Shown: positions 24,418-32,782 of the stretch, piece by piece
Position numbering within the stretch: the stretch's first letter is position 1
How the letters are laid out: each line of letters opens with the position of its first letter
Source of the DNA: Leifsonia sp. PS1209
GTDB lineage: Bacteria > Actinomycetota > Actinomycetes > Actinomycetales > Microbacteriaceae
Reading direction: 5' to 3'
DNA: 64,000 nucleotides
NCBI RefSeq assembly: GCF_012317045.1
Contig: NZ_CP051154.1
Coordinates: 744,001 to 808,000 of the forward strand
Program-made: the position numbers and the translations under genes
The notes under the pieces: model-generated
Databases searched by the model: none
What the model was told of the DNA's origin: nothing
Seen by the model: the letters and a program-made list of their open reading frames with translations, nothing else

Positions 24418-25359
24418 TCAGCAGCCGAGCGTCTGCTCCGGACTCGTGCCGAACCGGAAGCGGTAGTGCGCCTCGAAGGCGTCGACATCGACGAACCCCC
24501 ATCGCGCCGCCACCGCAGCCACCCCGCCGTGCACGTCGGTCTTCCCCTCGCGCAGGTCGCGGTGGGCGGCGGAGAGCCGCACGCTGTGCAGGTACTGGTC
24601 TGCGGTGTACGGCAGGTGCATGTCGAACGCCCTGTCGAGTTCGGGCACGGTGGTGCCCGCCGCGGTGGCGATGTCGTCGACGGTGATGGGCAGCGACGCG
24701 TGGTCGTCGATGTAGCTGACGGCCCTCTTGAAGGCGACAGCCCGGGATGCGACGGTCGTGCGCCGCGCCTGGTGATCGCCGGTCAGTGGGAACGCCTCGA
24801 TGGTCGCGATGGCCAGCTGGCGATAGATGGATGCGCGGACCAGGTCGTTCTCGAACGCCTCCGTGAGCGCGGTCTGCCTGGCCAGTCGCGCCACCGCGAG
24901 CCAGTGCTCGCCCAGCGCCCTGGTGACGGGGAGCGCCGAATCGAAGCGCATGGTCACTCCGTCGCCGAACTGCGCTGCGGCCGTCGCGGCCAGGCTCTCG
25001 AGGGTGATGCTCACCGCGCTCACGTCCGCGTGGGAGACCGAGGCGTCGAGCCGCCGGCCGGGCTGGAAGATCGCGGGGCCCTGACTGAGGTCGCCCTCCT
25101 CACCACCCGTCCGCCAGAGGTAGCTGCCGACGACCGACGCGACCGTGAAGAACGGCAGCTCGGCCGCGCACTCCACGTCGCCGTCGAACAGGTGGCGGGC
25201 GACGACGAAACGATTCTCGCCGTGCACCTCCTCGGCGTACCGGAGGCCGTTGGTGTGCGGGTCCGTGCCGAGCACGATGGAGGCGTACGTGGCCTGCAGT
25301 TTCGCCTCGGCCGTGTCGACGTCGCGCGTGACAGTGGAGTCGTGAAACGTCTCAGACAC
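24418..25359 (-). CDS. AraC-family transcriptional regulator
   Basis: 313 codons from GTG 25359, preceded by a perfect AAGGAG (25371-25366); a longer frame upstream is rejected. The C-terminal third carries two HTHs of AraC type: SYIDDHASLPITVDDIATAAGTTV and GVAAVAARWGFVDVDAFEAHYRFRFG with the closing FGTSPEQ motif. The N-terminal 200 residues resemble the AraC-binding-like/feruloyl-esterase regulator sensors. It is divergent from a YjeH-like exporter with about 100 bases between, a possible target. Confidence 0.88.
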   Translation of the reverse strand: MSETFHDSTVTRDVDTAEAKLQATYASIVLGTDPHTNGLRYAEEVHGENRFVVARHLFDGDVECAAELPFFTVASVVGSYLWRTGGEEGDLSQGPAIFQPGRRLDASVSHADVSAVSITLESLAATAAAQFGDGVTMRFDSALPVTRALGEHWLAVARLARQTALTEAFENDLVRASIYRQLAIATIEAFPLTGDHQARRTTVASRAVAFKRAVSYIDDHASLPITVDDIATAAGTTVPELDRAFDMHLPYTADQYLHSVRLSAAHRDLREGKTDVHGGVAAVAARWGFVDVDAFEAHYRFRFGTSPEQTLGC

Positions 25360-25460
25360 CTGTGTCTCCTTGCACGTGCGGTCCTGCGGTCGAAATGCAA
25401 GCATACGTCTCCGTGCGGCGACATTCTGCCGATGTCGGCGGCCACCGCCATGATGGAGGA

Positions 25461-26783
25461 ATGACGGACAGCGGGCCATCGATCGCGCGCGCCCGCGGCG
25501 CGACACCGGACGCACCGCCTGGCGCCACACACGGGCATCTCGGCGTCGCAGGGGGCACCGCCCTCTACGTCGCCGCCGTGCTCGGCACGGGCATCCTGGT
25601 GCTGCCGGCGCTCGCCGCGTCGGTCGCCGGCCCTGGCTCGATCATCGCCGTCGCGGCGCTCGCCGTCATCTCCATCCCGCTGGCTGCGACGTTCGCCGCT
25701 CTCGCCAGGCGGCATCCGGATGCGGGTGGTGTCGCCACGTTCGCCCGCCGCGCGTTCGGGCCGACCGCCGCCCGCGTCATCAGCTACTGGTTCTTCTTCG
25801 GCACGCCGATCGGTGCGCCCATCGCGGCGCTGATGACGGCTCGATACGTGGTCGCCGTGATCGGCGGGGATGCGCTCACCACCGTGCTGATCGCCATCGG
25901 ACTGATGGTGATCCCGGTGATCGTCACGGCGTTCGGCGTGCGCTTCGCCGGCTGGTTGCAGCTCGTCCTGTCCGCTGCCCTGGTGGCCGTGCTCGTGTTC
26001 GTGCTCGCCGCCGCCGTCCCGCACTCCGATCCCGCCAACCTGCAGCCGCTGCTCCCGCACGGCTGGGAGGGCGTCGGGCTCGCGATGAGCCTCTACATCT
26101 GGGCGTTCGCCGGGTGGGAGGCCGTGGCGGGGATCGGCGGCGAGTTCCGCAACCCGCGGCGGGACATCCCGCGGGCGACCGCGCTGGCGCTGGTGATCGT
26201 GTCCGCGGCGTACCTGGCCATCCAGACGGTGACGGTGCTCGTGCTCGGCGACGCGGCATCGACGAGTGCCGTGCCTCTTCTCGACCTCGTGACGGTGTCG
26301 TCCGGCCCGGGCGGCGGGGTGGTGGTGGCCGTGATCGCCGCCATCGTGGTCACCGGGGTGTTCAACGCCTACCTCGCCGCGTTCAGCAAGCTGGGCGCCG
26401 CGATGGGCAGAGACGGCGACCTGCCGCGCTGGTTCGGCAGGGGAGCCGAGAACGGCGGGATCGCCCGGCGCGGCCTGCTCCTGTCCGCGGTGATCATGGC
26501 CGCGTACTCCGCACTGGTCCTCGCGAGCGGCGACCTGCAGCCGTTCATCCTGGTGCACACCAGCATCGCGGCGGCCGTGTATGCGCTCGGCGTCGCGTCG
26601 GCGCTCGTGCTGCTGCCGCGCTGGTCGCTGGGCTGGTGGATGTCCCTCGCCTCCTGCGTCTTCGCCGCCGGTCTCCTCCTGCTCGCCGGCTGGCACCTCG
26701 TCTTCCCGCTCGTCCTCGCGGTCGCCGCCCTCCTCATCCGCCCCCGTCGCGGGAGCGGGAGCGCGCGTGGGCGGAGCGCATAA
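25461..26783 (+). CDS. Amino acid exporter-like permease (APC superfamily, YjeH type)
   Basis: 440 codons from ATG 25461; about 11-12 membrane helices. The first helix GTALYVAAVLGTGILVLPALAASVAG and the segment RRHPDAGGVATFARRAFG are close to E. coli YjeH, an exporter of methionine and branched-chain amino acids. Hydrophobic C-terminal helices end in a basic tail. GGAGGA abuts the ATG and is too close to serve; a CATGAT hexamer (25449-25454) is at leaderless spacing. The following LacI gene starts 7 bases after its stop. Confidence 0.85.
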   Translation: MTDSGPSIARARGATPDAPPGATHGHLGVAGGTALYVAAVLGTGILVLPALAASVAGPGSIIAVAALAVISIPLAATFAALARRHPDAGGVATFARRAFGPTAARVISYWFFFGTPIGAPIAALMTARYVVAVIGGDALTTVLIAIGLMVIPVIVTAFGVRFAGWLQLVLSAALVAVLVFVLAAAVPHSDPANLQPLLPHGWEGVGLAMSLYIWAFAGWEAVAGIGGEFRNPRRDIPRATALALVIVSAAYLAIQTVTVLVLGDAASTSAVPLLDLVTVSSGPGGGVVVAVIAAIVVTGVFNAYLAAFSKLGAAMGRDGDLPRWFGRGAENGGIARRGLLLSAVIMAAYSALVLASGDLQPFILVHTSIAAAVYALGVASALVLLPRWSLGWWMSLASCVFAAGLLLLAGWHLVFPLVLAVAALLIRPRRGSGSARGRSA

Positions 26784-26790
26784 TGAGGGA

Positions 26791-27810
26791 ATGACGCACG
26801 ACGACGCTGCGAGCCGGGCCGCCAGCATGCGCGATGTCGCGCGGGTGGCGGGGGTCTCGCACCAGACGGTGTCACGCGTCCTGAACGGGCACCCGAGCAT
26901 CCGGGACTCGACGCGCGAGCGGGTCGTGCGGGCGATGGACGAACTGCACTACCGGCCCAACCGCGCCGCACGGGCGCTCGTCACCGCCCGGTCGAACACG
27001 ATCGGCGTGCTCGCCGCCTCCGCCGCCGCGCTCTACGGGCCGGTGTCGAGCATGGGCGCGATCCAGTCCGCCGGGCGCGAGGCCGGGTACTACGTGGCGG
27101 TCGCCCAGCTCGCCGACCTCACCGAGGAGAGCATCGCCGACGGGATCGACCACCTGCTCGCGCAGGCCGTTGAGGGCATCGTCGTGATCGCGCCGCAGGA
27201 GCGGGTGCTCGACCTCATCGCCTCCACCGGGCTGGATGTGCCGTACGTGACCATGCAGGCGGGCGACCAGTATGCGGAGAGAGAACTCTCCGTCGACCAG
27301 CTCGCCGGGGCCCGCGCTGCAACCCGCCACCTGATCGACCTCGGACATCGCCGGATCGTGCACATCTCCGGGCCGCTCGGCTGGATCGAGGCGCAGGCCA
27401 GGCTGCGCGGCTACCAGGACGAGCTTCGCGCATCCGGCCTCGACGTGCTACCCCCGATCCGCGGCGACTGGACGGCGCAGTCCGGCTACGCGGCAGGAGA
27501 GGAGCTGCTCGCCGACCCGGCCATCACGGGCGCGTTCGCCTCCAACGACCAGCTGGCGCTCGGCATCATGCACGTCGCCCGCGACCAGGGCAGAGACATC
27601 CCGGGCGACCTGAGCGTGGTCGGCTTCGACGACATCCCGGAGGCCGCCCACTTCTGCCCTCCGCTCACGACGGTCAGGCAGGATTTCGCCGAGCTCGGCC
27701 GCCGCTGCGTCGCCCGGCTGGTGGCCGAGATCGAGTCGACCGCCGAGCCCCACCCCGGCAACGTGCAGCCCGCGCTGATCGTGCGCGCGTCCACGGCGCC
27801 GCCGCGCTGA
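26791..27810 (+). CDS. LacI-family transcriptional regulator
   Basis: 339 codons from ATG 26791. HTH at about residues 13-35 (MRDVARVAGVSHQTVSRVLNG), hinge RPNRAARALVTARSN, and a sensor domain of the periplasmic-binding type (FASNDQLALGIMHVA; VVGFDDIPEAAHFCPPLTTV). Regulators of this subgroup usually control galactoside or arabinoside genes, but no sugar gene adjoins it here. A CATAAT hexamer (26779-26784), overlapping the previous stop codon, is at leaderless spacing, so it may have its own transcript. Confidence 0.9.
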   Translation: MTHDDAASRAASMRDVARVAGVSHQTVSRVLNGHPSIRDSTRERVVRAMDELHYRPNRAARALVTARSNTIGVLAASAAALYGPVSSMGAIQSAGREAGYYVAVAQLADLTEESIADGIDHLLAQAVEGIVVIAPQERVLDLIASTGLDVPYVTMQAGDQYAERELSVDQLAGARAATRHLIDLGHRRIVHISGPLGWIEAQARLRGYQDELRASGLDVLPPIRGDWTAQSGYAAGEELLADPAITGAFASNDQLALGIMHVARDQGRDIPGDLSVVGFDDIPEAAHFCPPLTTVRQDFAELGRRCVARLVAEIESTAEPHPGNVQPALIVRASTAPPR

Positions 27811-27815
27811 GCGCG

Positions 27816-28277
27816 TCAGTCCTCCTCCGTCGCGCCGTCCAGCCACCTCCGCGGCCCAGGCCCGCTGCCGCCGAGTTCGTCCGACGGGTTCTGCAGCGCG
27901 CAGGTGCGCAGGCTGAGGCACCCGCATCCCATGCACCCGGTGAGGTCGTCGCGCAGATGCTCCAGGTCTCTGATCCGTTCGTCGAGCGCATCCCGCCACA
28001 GCCGGGAGAGTCGTGCCCAGTCCTTCTTCGTCGGCGTCCTGCCCTCCGGCAGCGAGTCGAGCGCGAGGCGGATCTCGGCGAGCGGCACGCCCACCCGCTG
28101 CGACACCCGGATGAACGCCACCCTCCGCAGGACATCGCGCCGGTAGCGGCGCTGGTTGCCCGCCGTCCGCTCGCTGCTGATCAGTCCCTGCCGCTCGTAG
28201 AAGTGCAGGGCGGAGACGGCGACGCCGCTGCGGGAAGCGATGTCGCCGACGCTGAGGATCGGTTCGGAAGGAGTCAT
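27816..28277 (-). CDS. soxR: Redox-sensitive transcriptional activator SoxR
   Basis: 153 codons. MerR-type HTH (ILSVGDIASRSGVAVSALHFYERQGL), dimer helix, and the four [2Fe-2S] cysteines in CMGCGCLSLRTC (Cys115, 118, 120, 126; CX2CXCX5C), diagnostic of SoxR. It senses redox-cycling compounds through the cluster and activates promoters with long spacers. It is divergent from an MFS pump, with a perfect SoxR-type operator between them; in actinobacteria SoxR usually controls pumps and modifying enzymes for redox-active antibiotics, not soxS. Confidence 0.95.
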   Translation of the reverse strand: MTPSEPILSVGDIASRSGVAVSALHFYERQGLISSERTAGNQRRYRRDVLRRVAFIRVSQRVGVPLAEIRLALDSLPEGRTPTKKDWARLSRLWRDALDERIRDLEHLRDDLTGCMGCGCLSLRTCALQNPSDELGGSGPGPRRWLDGATEED

Positions 28278-28307
28278 TGACCTCAACCGTAGTTGAGGTC
28301 CTAGGCT
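28277..28307 (+). promoter_or_regulatory. SoxR-controlled promoter with operator
   Basis: -35 TTGACC (28277-28282) and -10 TAGGCT (28302-28307) are 19 bases apart, the overlong spacer of MerR/SoxR promoters. The spacer region holds CCTCAACCGTAGTTGAGG (28281-28298), which matches the CCTCAA-N6-TTGAGG soxbox exactly in its arms; the full palindrome is GACCTCAAC-CGTA-GTTGAGGTC (28279-28300). The predicted start is 28314, the A of the MFS ATG. Confidence 0.88.
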
Positions 28308-28313
28308 CGCACC

Positions 28314-29729
28314 ATGACCACTGACGACCGCGAACGCACAAGCACGCCCCTGCAGCAGGGAGCCGCGGTCGCCGACCTCCCGCCACCCGGCGGTGTCCTG
28401 AGCGCCCGCTATCGCTGGGTCAGCATCGGGATGTGCGCGCTCATCATGCTCGCGGCGTTCGAGGCGCTCGCGGTCACCACGATCATGCCGACTGTGAGCC
28501 GCGAACTCGACGGCGCGAGCCTCTACGCGTTCGCCTTCGCCGGACCGCTCGCCGTGAGCGTCGTCGGCATGGTGCTCGCCGGGGCGTGGTGCGACAGGGG
28601 AAGTCCCCGCAACGCGCTGTTCGCCTCGGTCGGGATGTTCGTGGCCGGGCTGCTCGTGGTGGGCACCGCCCAGAACATGGGCGTCTTCGTCGCCGGCCGG
28701 CTCATCCACGGGTTCGGCGGCGGCGCACTGACGGTGGCGCTGTACGTGATCGTCGCGCGGGTGTACCCGCCGAACCTGCACGCCAAGATCTTCGCCGGGT
28801 TCGCGGCGGCCTGGGTGATCCCGTCGCTCGTCGGTCCGCTGATCGCGGGAGCGCTCGCGGAGTCGGTCGGCTGGCGCTGGGTGTTCCTCGGCGTCGTGGG
28901 GCTGGCCGTGCTCGCCATGCTGATGGTCGTGCCCGCCATGCGCGGTGTGCACCGGCCGGACGAGGGGGAGGAGCGCCCGCCGCTCGACCTGCGACGCATC
29001 GGCTGGGCGGTGCTGGTCGCCGTCGCGGTGCTCGCGCTCAACCTGACCGCGGAGGCCCGCGGACCCGTGCAGTGGATCGCACCCGTCTTCGCGGTCGCTG
29101 TCGCGATCGTCGCCATCCGGCCGCTGCTGCCGCCGCGCGCCCTGCGCGCCGCCCGGGGGCTGCCGAGCGTGATCCTCGTGCGTGCCCTCGTCGCCGCGAC
29201 GTTCTTCGCTGCCGAGGTCTACGTGCCGCTGCTGCTGGTGACCGAGTTCGGCCTCACCGCGGCCCTGTCCGGCCTCGCGCTGACGGCGGCCGGGGTGAGC
29301 TGGGCGGCGGCGTCGTGGGTGCAGGGCCGGTTCCCCGCCATCGGCAACCGGCTGGCGGCCCGCCTCGGCTCGATCGGGCTGAGCGTCGCGATCGCCTCGC
29401 TATTGCTGACCGCGCTGCTGCACCTGTCCCCGGTGGTCGTGGTGGTCGGCTGGGCGTTCGCCGGTGCCGGCATGGGGATCCTCTACCCGCGCCTCGGCGT
29501 GCTGACGCTCGAGTACTCCACCACGGAGAACCAGGGCTTCAACAGTTCTGCGCTCTCCATCGCGGACGCGATCGGCTCCGCCATCTCGCTCGCCGCGACC
29601 GCGATCGTGTTCGCCGCGCTCTCCGGGCTGGGCGGCGCGTGGCCGTTCGTCGGGGCGTTCGCCTTCACGGGCATCCTGTGCCTGGCGTCGTGGGTCGCCG
29701 GGCCGCGCATCCTGGTGTCGCGCCGCTGA
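28314..29729 (+). CDS. MFS transporter, SoxR-controlled efflux pump
   Basis: 471 codons, about 14 hydrophobic segments as in DHA2-like pumps. A polar N-terminus of about 35 residues precedes TM1 (VSIGMCALIMLAAFEALAVTTIMPTVS, motif D1-like) and motif A-like GAWCDRGSPRNALF; motif C-like GPLIAGALAESVGWRWVF. It should export a redox-active or aromatic drug with protons. It is leaderless from a SoxR promoter, so induction by redox-cycling compounds is expected. Confidence 0.9.
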   Translation: MTTDDRERTSTPLQQGAAVADLPPPGGVLSARYRWVSIGMCALIMLAAFEALAVTTIMPTVSRELDGASLYAFAFAGPLAVSVVGMVLAGAWCDRGSPRNALFASVGMFVAGLLVVGTAQNMGVFVAGRLIHGFGGGALTVALYVIVARVYPPNLHAKIFAGFAAAWVIPSLVGPLIAGALAESVGWRWVFLGVVGLAVLAMLMVVPAMRGVHRPDEGEERPPLDLRRIGWAVLVAVAVLALNLTAEARGPVQWIAPVFAVAVAIVAIRPLLPPRALRAARGLPSVILVRALVAATFFAAEVYVPLLLVTEFGLTAALSGLALTAAGVSWAAASWVQGRFPAIGNRLAARLGSIGLSVAIASLLLTALLHLSPVVVVVGWAFAGAGMGILYPRLGVLTLEYSTTENQGFNSSALSIADAIGSAISLAATAIVFAALSGLGGAWPFVGAFAFTGILCLASWVAGPRILVSRR

Positions 29730-29746
29730 CGCGCACCCTCTCAGAC

Positions 29747-29814
29747 TCGTCGCGGCGGCGCCGGACGGCTCCCGAACCGCGGGGCCGAGCGACAGCCGTC
29801 CGCCGCCGCGACGA
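29747..29814 (+). terminator. Long GC hairpin after the SoxR-controlled pump
   Basis: Arm 29747-29770 and arm 29794-29814 are inverted copies over 21 bases, except for a 3-base bulge (CCG) in the left arm; the loop is 23 bases. No T run follows. It starts 17 bases after the MFS stop and is the only structure in the 184-base space; it probably ends or stabilises that transcript. Confidence 0.6.
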
Positions 29815-29913
29815 TACGCGGTCGCCGTCCGTGCGACACGCCCGGTTCACCTGGCGTCCCCCTGTTGAAACACTGAATGGATACTGTCATTTCCGTTCAG
29901 AGAGAGGACACCC

Positions 29914-30333
29914 ATGTTCCCCATCGCCCTGGCCGCCGACGGCCTGATCGCCACCGAGACCACCGCATACAACCCGGTGCCGTCCATCATCGGCGGCCTC
30001 ATCGGATACATCCTTGTCGTCATCGCCCTGTGGCCCGTCTTCACCAAGGCGGGCAAGCCGGGCTGGGGCGCGCTCATCCCGATCTACAACACCTACCTGC
30101 TGGTGAAGATCGGTGGATTCCACGGTGCGCTGGTGATCCTGTACTTCATCCCGATCGTCAACATCATCGTCGCGATCATCGTCGCGCTCGGCGTCGGCCG
30201 CGCGTTCGGCAAGGGGGCCGCCTTCAGCATCTTCCTGCTCTGGCTGTTCGCGATCATCGGCTACTTCATCGTCGGCTACGGCAGCTCGCAGTACGTCGGC
30301 CCCGGCGGGCGTCGCGAGGCGATCACCGCGTAG
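29914..30333 (+). CDS. Small multi-pass membrane protein (DUF5684-like)
   Basis: 139 codons with four hydrophobic segments: GLIGYILVVIALWPVF, ALVILYFIPIVNIIVAIIVAL, FSIFLLWLFAIIGYFIVGY and a weaker N-terminal one. The motif PVFTKAGKPGWGALIPIYNTY is typical of the family often annotated DUF5684 and seen next to signal peptidase-like proteins. Function unknown. GAGAGGAC precedes the ATG and a terminator follows, so it is a single-gene unit. Confidence 0.82.
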   Translation: MFPIALAADGLIATETTAYNPVPSIIGGLIGYILVVIALWPVFTKAGKPGWGALIPIYNTYLLVKIGGFHGALVILYFIPIVNIIVAIIVALGVGRAFGKGAAFSIFLLWLFAIIGYFIVGYGSSQYVGPGGRREAITA

Positions 30334-30352
30334 GCACGCGTACAACGCAGAG

Positions 30353-30390
30353 AAGGTGCGGTCGGGAGGTCCCGGCCGCACCTTTCTCGT
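30353..30390 (+). terminator. Terminator after the DUF5684-like gene
   Basis: AAGGTGCGG (30353-30361) pairs with CCGCACCTT (30376-30384); the intervening bases also form a small CGGGA/TCCCG pairing. TCTCGTT follows. It separates the gene from the convergent MHS transporter. Confidence 0.75.
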
Positions 30391-30420
30391 TCGTAGCGCT
30401 GCGTCAGCGCACCCGCCGCC

Positions 30421-31773
30421 TCAGCGCACCGCGACGGGCTCCGGCACTTCGACGGCACGGGATGCGCCATCCAGCCCCAGCCGGTCGGTCGGCACGTGCG
30501 CCGTCTCGCGCGCCGTGAGCGCCGCGACGGAGGCCAGCACGGCGATGCCCGCCGTGAAGAGCGAGATGACCACCCAGCCGTTCTCGCCGGTGCCGCCGAG
30601 TGCGGTGACGATGCTCGGGGTGAACCCGGCTGCCAGGAAGCCGAGCTGGGTGCCGATGGCGACGCCGGAGAACCGGACGCGGCGCGAGAACATCTCGTTG
30701 TAGAACGCCGGCCAGACCGCGTTCGACGCCGCGTACCCACAGGAGAACGTCGCCACGGAGAGCGCGAAGACGATGAGCATGTTCGGCTGCGACATCGAAA
30801 CGAGATAGAACGGCATGAGCACGGCGCTCGCCAGCGCTCCGTAGACGAACACGGGCTTGCGGCCGATGCGGTCGGCGAGCATCCCGAACAGCGGCTGGGT
30901 CGCGATCGCGACCGCGTTGGCCGCGACGACGAGCCAGAGCGTGAGTTCCTTGTCGACGCCGACGCTGATCCCGTATGCGATGGCCAGGCTGCCGAACACG
31001 GTCGACACGGCGGCGATGGTCGCGCAGAGCACGACACGGAGCACATCCCGCCAGTGGTCGCGCAGCAGGTCGGCCACGGGAAGCTTGGCGAGTTCGCCCT
31101 TGCTCTTCGCGCTCTCGAACTCCGGGGACTCCGGCAGCGAGCGGCGCACCACGAAGGCGATCACGACCACGAGCGCCGACAGCCAGAACGGGATGCGCCA
31201 GCCGATCGAGTACGTGAACTCGTCCGGCGCGGCCAGGATCGGGATGAACGCGAGCGCTGCCAAAATCTGGCCGCCCTGGGTGCCGGTGAGCGTCCAGGAC
31301 GTGAAGAACGCCCTGCGGTTCTCCGGTGCGTGCTCGAGCGTCATCGAGCTGGCGCCCGCCTGCTCGCCGGCGGCGGAGAGGCCCTGCATCAGCCGGCAGA
31401 GCACCAGGAACACCGGGGCGAACCAGCCGATGGCAGAGAAGGTCGGCAGGCAGCCGATGATGAACGTCGACATGCCCATCAGGACGAGGGTGAACACGAG
31501 CACCTTCTGTCGCCCGATCCTGTCGCCGAAGTGGCCGAGGAAGATGGCGCCGATGGGGCGCGCGATGTACGCGAACCCGAACGTCGCGAACGACATCACC
31601 TGCGCGTTCGTGTCGGCGTCCGGGAAGAAGACGTGCGGGAAGATCAGCGCCGCCGCCGTTCCGAAGATGAAGAAGTCGTAATACTCCACCGCGGAGCCGA
31701 GGAAGCTGGCCACGGCCGCACGCCGCGGCGTCTTGCTGGGGGAGGTGCCGGGGGGAGGGGCGGTTGTCGTCAT
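30421..31773 (-). CDS. MHS-family MFS transporter, probable shikimate/quinate importer
   Basis: 450 codons from ATG 31773 (an in-frame upstream start at 31812 is possible). Twelve membrane helices with metabolite:H+ symporter signatures: SFLGSAVEYYDFFIFGTAAAL, FLGHFGDRIGRQKVL, RLMQGLSAAGEQAG and, in the second half, GMLADRIGRKPV. The family includes ShiA, KgtP and ProP. It is divergent from a QsuD-like quinate/shikimate dehydrogenase gene, which makes shikimate or quinate the likely substrate. The 136-base divergent region (31774-31909) probably holds both promoters; no clear operator was identified. Confidence 0.87.
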   Translation of the reverse strand: MTTTAPPPGTSPSKTPRRAAVASFLGSAVEYYDFFIFGTAAALIFPHVFFPDADTNAQVMSFATFGFAYIARPIGAIFLGHFGDRIGRQKVLVFTLVLMGMSTFIIGCLPTFSAIGWFAPVFLVLCRLMQGLSAAGEQAGASSMTLEHAPENRRAFFTSWTLTGTQGGQILAALAFIPILAAPDEFTYSIGWRIPFWLSALVVVIAFVVRRSLPESPEFESAKSKGELAKLPVADLLRDHWRDVLRVVLCATIAAVSTVFGSLAIAYGISVGVDKELTLWLVVAANAVAIATQPLFGMLADRIGRKPVFVYGALASAVLMPFYLVSMSQPNMLIVFALSVATFSCGYAASNAVWPAFYNEMFSRRVRFSGVAIGTQLGFLAAGFTPSIVTALGGTGENGWVVISLFTAGIAVLASVAALTARETAHVPTDRLGLDGASRAVEVPEPVAVR

Positions 31774-31909
31774 TGAATCGTCCTCGCGTACGTCAGAGTG
31801 AGTGCTTCGCACAACTTAAATGCTGCATGAATCATACGGTACGTTAGGAAGGTGACGGGGTCGGTGTCAACTGAATCCCAACATCCAATTTCTGCAGCGA
31901 GGAGGCGCA

Positions 31910-32782
31910 ATGAGCGTGGTAGGCGAGTCGTATCTCGTGGGGTTGATCGGCGACGGCGTACTCCCGTCGCTCACCCCGCCCATGCACGAAGCGGAGGGGG
32001 ACGCACACGGGATCCGCTACTTCTACCGCCCGCTCGACCTGGCCGTCCTGGGCAGGCGCGCCGATGAGGTCGGAGCGATCATCGCGGAGGGAAGGGCGCT
32101 CGGCTTCTCCGCCTTCAACGTCACCCACCCGTGCAAGCGCGAGGTGCTCTCCGCCCTGGATGAGGTCGATCCGGTGGCCGCAGCGGTGGGCGCAGCGAAC
32201 ACGGTGCTCATCGTCGACGGGAAGCTGGTCGGCCACAACACGGACGTCACCGGGTTCGAGTCGGCGCTCGCCGACGGCCTGCCGGGAGCAGACCTCGGCT
32301 CGGTCGTGCTGATCGGCGCGGGAGGTGCAGGCGGGGCGGTCGCCCACGCGCTGCTCGGCGCCGGGGTCGGGCGTCTCGCTATCGTGGACGTCGTCCCCGC
32401 CTCCGCGGCCAGGCTCGCCGCGGACACCGCCGCCGCCTTCCCTGCGGCACGGGTCTCCTCCGCGACCCCCGCCGACCTTGCGACCCTCCTCGCCGACGCG
32501 GACGGTCTCGTCAACGCGAGCTTCGTCGGCATGCACTCGCATCCGGGCATCCCGGTGGACGCGACGCTCCTGCATCCCGGTCTCTGGGTGGCGGACATCG
32601 TCTACCGGCCCGTGGTCACCGAATTCGTCGCCGCCGCACGCGCAGCGGGGTGCCGCGTGCTCGACGGCGGGCAGATGGCCGTCGGACAGGCGGCGGACGC
32701 GTTCCGCCTCATCACCGGCCGTGAGCCGGACAGGGCCAGGATGCACGCCCAGTTCCTCGACCTCGTGGCGCTGGGCCGCTGA
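31910..32782 (+). CDS. qsuD: Quinate/shikimate dehydrogenase (QsuD-like, AroE family)
   Basis: 290 codons with GAGGAG upstream. The substrate domain begins GLIGDGVLPSLTPPMHEAEG, as in the Corynebacterium catabolic enzyme rather than biosynthetic AroE (which has SKSPxxHN). Catalytic Lys76 in NVTHPCKREVL and Asp112 in GHNTDVTGFE are present, then the Rossmann loop LIGAGGAGGAVAHAL. The residues after strand 2 (VDVVP, acidic) favour NAD+ over NADP+. It oxidises shikimate/quinate to dehydroshikimate/dehydroquinate. The stop overlaps the next gene (TGATG). Confidence 0.9.
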   Translation: MSVVGESYLVGLIGDGVLPSLTPPMHEAEGDAHGIRYFYRPLDLAVLGRRADEVGAIIAEGRALGFSAFNVTHPCKREVLSALDEVDPVAAAVGAANTVLIVDGKLVGHNTDVTGFESALADGLPGADLGSVVLIGAGGAGGAVAHALLGAGVGRLAIVDVVPASAARLAADTAAAFPAARVSSATPADLATLLADADGLVNASFVGMHSHPGIPVDATLLHPGLWVADIVYRPVVTEFVAAARAAGCRVLDGGQMAVGQAADAFRLITGREPDRARMHAQFLDLVALGR

